NCBI RefSeq assembly: GCF_026151205.1
Contig: NC_087078.1
Span: 7,332,675-7,396,674, forward strand
Reading direction: 5' to 3'
Source: Bolinopsis microptera
Taxonomy: Eukaryota; Ctenophora; Tentaculata; Lobata; Bolinopsidae
DNA length: 64,000 bases
Part shown: positions 58,501 to 64,000 of the stretch, in pieces
Position numbering within the stretch: the first letter of the stretch is position 1
Layout: every line of letters begins with the position of its first letter
The notes under the pieces: model-generated
The model's input: only the letters and a program-made list of their open reading frames with translations
Told to the model about the DNA's origin: nothing
Databases searched by the model: none
Translations under genes and position numbers: made by a program

Positions 58501-61500
58501 TGAGAAGCGACCTGCTTTATCAGAGAAACTTGTGTTCCAACTATACTTTTTTAAATCATAGTGCAGTGTAATGCTTTCATCGTCGGTTTTCATTGTACAG
58601 AATTAATTTATTATAAATTATTTTAATTATTATCATAATTATGTTAGGAAGTGCTCGTGAGATAGCTGTTGATGGATAGTTGAAGTAAATAGTTGAAGTA
58701 TATGGGTATCTTAAAATGAAATGCACAAGCATAAGTCAATTGAACCGCCAGCAATACTGACAATACATGGTGGAGTTCCTTTCAACAGCTCCTTAGTGAC
58801 ACGAATTGTAGCACAGTGCAAATTACCACGAGTGTAAGAACACTCTTTGTACTACCGTGTGCTGTGTTATAAAGATTAGCGCTACTGTCGCTACACAACC
58901 GGCTACATATTGCACAGACCACAACTGTTAATAGCACCTAAAAGTGTATTTATTTTTAATTACTTCAAGCATTTTCGGTTTTTAGTTTTTTAGTTTAATT
59001 TTAAATTAGTTTTTAATGTTTAAAGGTAAGGGTAGTTAAAAAAGGTGGTTTAAATTTTGGTCCCGTGTAAAGGTTTCAAAGATAGGAAGTGAAACAAGAA
59101 AGTTGATGAAGGAGTAACAATAAATAACACATGTCAGGGCGTGCTGTGGAAAAGCCGCGCAGTGCTGCAACAGTCCCTGATCTCAGTCGTATGTACAACT
59201 TTGTGTGTAACATTCTGCGCATTCTTTTGTTCCCATACCTGGGTGTGTAAGGATGATTTAAAATCACGCACATTCTGCCCTAGAACTGAAATTAGATCAT
59301 ACCTTCGGAAAAAACTAAAATTTTTGCATGTGCCCTGGCCCTGTATTCCAAAACGTGGAAGGGCACTAAATTATCTTACATGTTGCCTGAACAAAATAAA
59401 CAGTAGGCAATTAAAAGGACAAATCATAAGCAAAGGTATCAACTGACCTAGAAAATTTCTAAAATAAAACATCTCTTGTACCGTGTCCTGAACGTTAAAT
59501 GAATGTAGTATAAAAGGAGGTGTGTTTCCGTGAAAGTATCTTAAAACTTATTAGATTTACCCAACACAGCTCATAAATGTGACTCTCCGCGGTCCTCCTG
59601 GGATGGCTACCTGACCCCACCTACCTAGTAAGTGAGAACGCAACCCACTAAACTTTTCTGTAAAACTCACTCTCATTATAATGTGTTACGATATGCACCA
59701 AACTGACACTGGTTGATATCGTGTGTTCTATTTTGTAGGATGTAATTTCAATTTATACATATCTTTCACTACAGCTTTGATTTAATAGTACGCTGACATG
59801 TACACAACCGCTTCATATGTATACATTTATATGCCGTTATTTTTCACAATTTGGGATTTATCTAGTCAATCATGTGCACGGCTTAATCTTTAAATGATTT
59901 CCAATACTTTGCAATATTGAACGAAAAAATAAAGCCCCTCTTGCAGTGTATAAATGATAATGTAGCAGAGTTTCTGCTACCGTCCTGGCTTGTTCTGACT
60001 CTACCTTCTCTTAGGACAAGCAGGAAGATAGACCGAAAAGAGGGGGAAGACGTGGTTCCCGCGACGATTCAAGAGAGCGGAGTCGCGAGCCACGCTCGCG
60101 CGAGAGGAGCAGAGATCGCAGCCAGCGACCCCGCAGTCCCCCGAAGAGGGTGGAGGAAAGGAGAAGAGAGAGAAGTGAAGATAGGAGAAGGAGGAGGAAG
60201 TCTCCTTCTAGAGAGCGTTCTAAAAGAGGTGAGTACGGTTTTTGTTGTTGTTGAGTGCACGGTTTTTTTATCCATCGAATTATACTTTTCGCTGGATGTC
60301 CGACTCATCCTAGGCATGTGAAATGTGAATTACGTTATCGAAGGAGTCCATTTCCGGAGACTATTCCGTGCCATGTACAAATTTAACTCTGATTATATGA
60401 CCCTACTGATCCTGTAATACTATACTCGAGCTTGAAACTTAACTCAATCCTGGCCAATTCTAAACCTCACTTCAACTCGATTATCTCCACCCTAATCTTA
60501 ACGATTAAATTTGTTAGTGTTGAAAAGCTAAGACCTTTGGCAATCCGCTTGAACAACATGAATCATAAAGGTAAAGAATTAAGGAAGGCCCCTCTCCTCT
60601 TGTCACAATCGTTCATAATGTTACGGATTTATCTACCAAATACTGGTATTTTATCACCATCTCTCATACAAAGCAAACAACCATGCTGCTCGCGTCAAAT
60701 CCTTCGGCGCGCGCGCGCGTGCATCTATGTACGCAATTATTTTCAGCTTGGATGTATAATAACAATTAACCTTATCGAGTGTGCGATGTACATTACGTCA
60801 TACAATTTGTACTCAACTCCCTAGTGTAGTATTACACGGATATTGTCTAATGATAATTATCCATCAGGATACGAATCAGGCGGGTCGGACGACGAAAGGA
60901 GATCTGAGCGAAGAGAGTGAGTTTGCTTAGTTCTTATTCACTCTTCTCTTGAAGCCAATTATTGTTTGTCAAAGGAGTTTCTCGACAATTAATTACTTTA
61001 TCAAAGTTTTATAAAGTATGCTCAAACGCTGATACCCTAGTGAACCCAGTGACGAAGCTCAAATTAGAAAAAAGTTGGAGAAGAAAAAGAGAGCACGATA
61101 CGACGCGTACAGGAAGAGACTAGACGGCTGGGAACTGAGGGAACGCCAGAAGAGGCGAGAGTACGAGGCGTACGAGGACCACGAGGCTGAGAGGAAAGAA
61201 GAGCAGGCAAAGGAGAGGAAGAAGATCGCTGCGTTTCTTGAAGATTATGAAGATGAACGTGACGATGAAAAATACTACAGAGGTATGTTGAAGTTCGATT
61301 AATATAACAGTTAACATGAAACCTTATTTGTGAATTGGATTTAACGCGAACTGTAGGCTACTGATAACACCAACATGTGTTATTCCATTGTGTATGAAAG
61401 TTATTTATTCTATATTTATGCAGGTTCGGCACTGTCGAGGCGTATTCGAGACAGAGAAAGGGAAATAGAGTCAGACGAGAGGGACAGGAAGAAGGAGAAG

Positions 61501-63021
61501 GAAGAAGTAGAGGAACTGAGACGCAGACTCCAGGAGGAATACCCTGATAAGGATCCTGATGAGCTGATCGCTAAATTAAACAAAGCAGAAGAGAGTGGAT
61601 CTGAGGAGTCACCTGATTCCTCGCCAGTCCACGCTGCTAAACCCCTCGTTCCAAACCTTTCAGAAATCTCACTTCCAGCTCAGATAATCGAACCACCCTC
61701 CAGTGACAGGCCCTCCAGAGATAGGCACTCTATCGATAGATACTCCCGAGACAGACATTCCAGAGACAGACATTCCAGAGACAGATCTGTCACTCCTAAC
61801 ATGCCTCCTGCTCCTCCAGCCACCATAATCATTAAACAACCTGCCATGAAGGCTGTTCCTAATGCTTCCCCAGCTGCAAACTCTAATAATGGCCCTGTTT
61901 TTGGTTTCCAGATGAAAACCGGAAAATCAGTAAGTTGCATCTGGAATCTCAATTTGCATATTATATACTCTACTGGATATTTATGACTCTAATCAGCCTT
62001 TATCATATCCCATTATTTTCACCATGTTTGTTTGTTTTGTTAACCTATTGTTCTTGCAGTCCGAGTCGACGACAACCATACAATTAGGCGGTAAACGTAA
62101 GAAGCTGGAGGTGAGCAATGTCTTCAATCAAGACGAGGACGAGGAAAACAATGACAACTCTCGAAAATTAAAACTGTCACTACCTTCAGCGGAGGACAAG
62201 AGGGTAAGTTTCTTCACTTTTACCATGACCTTGGAATGAACGTTCTGAATCTTGTTAGTTTTTAAGCTTTACAATCATAGCAATTGTTAACATTCCAAAT
62301 AGCTGTTAATGCTAATTCAAATTTCAGTTGACGGATTCTCTGATAAAGAACAACCCACTTTCGGGAAAATCTAATCCTCTCCCTCATTCTGCTGACACAC
62401 CTGAAGAAAAACCTACCATCAGTGCAGAGGATAAGCGGAAAAGCATAAAACAGCTAATTGACAAGTACGTATTATATATTTAACATTACTTTAATGTGAC
62501 CCTTGCTATATTATTTCAACAACATATTACTCCATTTTAGTTACCATTTACAATTAATATTCCCAGGATTCCCACACAAAAAGAGGAACTGTTCGCTTAT
62601 CCTTTGGACTGGTCCGTACTAGACAAGGATCTGATGGAGCGCCGAGTGAAGAGTTGGATAAACAAGAAGATAGTGGAGTATATTGGGGAGGAGGAGCCCA
62701 GTTTGTGTGGATTTATCTGCAGCAAAGTTCTCGCTCAATCTCAGCCTGAAAACATTCTTCAAGATGTCGCTATTGTAAGTTTCATGCTACTGTATCAAAC
62801 GTAGCATCTTCAATGTTCATATCGGTCTGTTGGTGTTGAAAATTCAATAGATTTGTCTTTGTTTGTGACTTATATTATTAGTTTATACAGTTTTTTTTGT
62901 AACGGTGATTGAATTAATAATCTGACAGGTGTTAGAAGAGGAGGCAGAGGTGTTCGTTGTCAAAATGTGGCGACTTCTCATCTACGAGACAGAAGCAAAG
63001 AAACTAGGTCTTGTGAAATGA
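55523..63021 (+). CDS. RBM25: RNA-binding protein 25, RRM + RE/RD-rich + PWI splicing factor
   Basis: Fifteen exons: 55523-55642, 55858-55986, 56965-57022, 57154-57251, 57449-57550, 57672-57824, 58005-58088, 60015-60228, 60868-60916, 61041-61282, 61424-61929, 62060-62203, 62328-62464, 62567-62774, 62929-63021. All in phase; 778 residues (the human protein has 843). Domains: a Pro/Met-rich start, an RRM at about 64-145 (VFIGNISERV, SWKRVQDASGKMQAFGFCEY), an Arg/Glu/Asp/Ser-rich middle (RERSRE, EKYYRGSALSRRIRDRERE), and a C-terminal PWI domain (about 679-778: FAYPLDWSVLDKDLMERRV, KMWRLLIYETEAKK). RBM25 is a nuclear spliceosome-associated factor that influences 5' splice-site choice. Intron 2 holds a large foldback element. 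AATAAA occurs at 63700. Confidence 0.95.
56163..56891. mobile_element. TTAA-flanked foldback element, 729 bp, in RBM25 intron 2
   Basis: Arms of about 360 bp (from GGGGGCCGGGGGGGTCTTCA inward to about 56522, mirrored from about 56535 to 56891) are nearly identical in inverse. They meet at a short spacer near 56523-56534. TTAA occurs exactly outside both ends (56159-56162 and 56892-56895), the target duplication of piggyBac-type elements. No coding frame. Confidence 0.88.
58089..60014. other. RBM25 intron 7, long, nothing recognised
   Basis: 1.9 kb between exons 7 and 8. AT-rich, with no repeat array or supported gene on either strand. Confidence 0.5.
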
Positions 63022-63846
63022 AACCTGTGTGCTGCCGAGCCGTGTGCTGCCACATTTATAGTTTTCCCGTGAAATTGTCAGAAAGATCAGAAGGTATGGG
63101 TAAGTTGGAGTGTTTTTCTCTTCAGTTTCAAATGAAATGAGTACAAGAAAGTGATGTATACTTGACTGTGGGGCGGGCTTTCAGTTGCTTAAATTATATC
63201 GATGGACAGTTTTTATTTTCGTTTAATCAAAATCGCCAATTGTCTTTTAAGGATAGGGTAGTCAGTACTAGTATGCAGTGCCAAATGAATGATGAATCTG
63301 CCCACCCCCATCTGCCGTACTATAAATAAGTTTCCAAAATATAAAACTGCATGAAATGTTGTTTATGTGATCCTACTTTAGATTGGCACTGCAGAATATA
63401 ATAATGTGTATTTAGGGTAAACTTATGACAGTTCGCACTTAATAGTAATAAGTTAAAATTGAATTACCCTATATATGTTGAATAATTTATGTTAGCATAA
63501 AATATCTATGAAGCTGTTTTATTCTGAACGAATTTTGTCCAATTCTTACATATGATTCTGTTTTATTGATATTAGAAATTGTTCTTATTTGTTAAACTAA
63601 CAATGGCCCTAGTAGTAGTTGCTAATAATAGTTGGCATTCTGCCCGCTACAGATTAGCTAGGGCAGATAAGATAACTGCCGATTTAAAGTTAATAGTACA
63701 ATAAATATGCCTAAAATAACTGCCAATATCAGACAAAGATGTTGGTCAATGTTCCGGATGAAAAAAATGTGCATCTATCACCACATCTACAGCCAAATTT
63801 TCTGTGGTTACTATTTTTAATGAGTTAAAATAACCAATGGAAACAG
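63022..63846. other. RBM25 3' UTR and spacer
   Basis: Non-coding, AT-rich, with the poly-A signal at 63700-63705 near its end. Confidence 0.5.
63700..63705 (+). promoter_or_regulatory. Candidate RBM25 poly-A signal AATAAA
   Basis: AATAAA lies about 680 bp past the stop, with no earlier canonical hexamer noticed in the 3' UTR. Confidence 0.45.
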
Positions 63847-64000
63847 GTCAAGAACTTCGTCTTTGCAACATTCAAAGTTCTCTTCAGAGACGAGAGAGCC
63901 GCTCGTCCTCGAATGGTAATCCTTTTGCGCCTCTTTACCTTCTCTATGTTTCTATGGGATTCAACATCCCTGGTATTGATGACTTCTTTCCTTCCTACCT
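63847..64000 (+). CDS. Possible exon of a membrane transporter-like protein (partial)
   Basis: After an AG at 63845-63846 a frame stays open to the window edge. It starts VKNFVFATFKVLFRDERAARPR and then turns hydrophobic (MVILLRLFTFSMFLWDSTSL). A basic loop followed by a membrane helix looks like the central loop of an MFS carrier such as the SLC46 group, but this rests on only 51 residues. The acceptor has a weak pyrimidine tract, and the frame is also open a little upstream. Confidence 0.3.

Noticed and set aside
59141-59446. 101-codon frame in RBM25 intron 7
   Set aside because: No splice sites in phase with RBM25, no family features.

Overview
This is animal (metazoan) nuclear DNA. The genes are split by GT-AG introns, the background is AT-rich, and transposable elements, MITEs and minisatellites are very abundant. 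An IRF-type transcription factor, nephrocystin-1, a PX-domain sorting nexin, RBM25 and CR1-type LINEs together suggest an aquatic, early-branching invertebrate such as a cnidarian. That placement is inference; no species is claimed. All gene models were assembled by hand from splice signals, and every multi-exon model given with coordinates keeps reading phase at every junction.

Host genes, left to right: the 3' end of an unidentified gene (1-474, +); a four-exon secreted cysteine-rich protein (2989-5901, -); a four-exon short PX-domain sorting nexin of SNX22/24 type (8863-10696, -); a four-exon NOL7-like nucleolar protein (11325-12655, -); nephrocystin-1/NPHP1 with 13 exons (36757-41761, +); a 12-exon IRF-family gene (42498-52222, -), tail to tail with NPHP1; an uncharacterised repeat-built charged protein (54169-55326, +); RBM25 with 15 exons (55523-63021, +); and a possible exon of a membrane protein running off the right edge (63847-64000, +).

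Between about 13 and 36.6 kb lies a transposon-rich block. It contains a tRNA-derived SINE, a nuclease-like mobile fragment and a TIR element with a diverged second copy near 54 kb. It also holds two related CR1-like LINE families. Family A occurs as a 5'-truncated copy (16.8-19.0 kb, +) and as a long copy (24.8-34.1 kb, -) flanked by a 33-bp direct repeat and broken by at least four younger insertions. Family B (19.04-about 23.5 kb, +) is inserted at the end of the family A 3' region. Both families encode an AlkB-like 2OG-Fe(II) dioxygenase joined to an SGNH esterase, followed in the same reading frame by PHD finger, endonuclease and reverse transcriptase. A MULE with a FLYWCH-type finger and long TIRs sits just upstream of NPHP1.

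The most striking observations are the AlkB-SGNH-PHD-EEP-RT architecture shared by two LINE families, a cloverleaf of three stem-loops with identical 14-nt loops inside a perfect 27-bp stem (27251-27415), the IRF gene whose introns carry minisatellites that copy its own splice donors plus a decayed exon duplicate, a previously unlisted secreted cysteine-rich gene, and a TTAA-flanked foldback of about 730 bp in an RBM25 intron.
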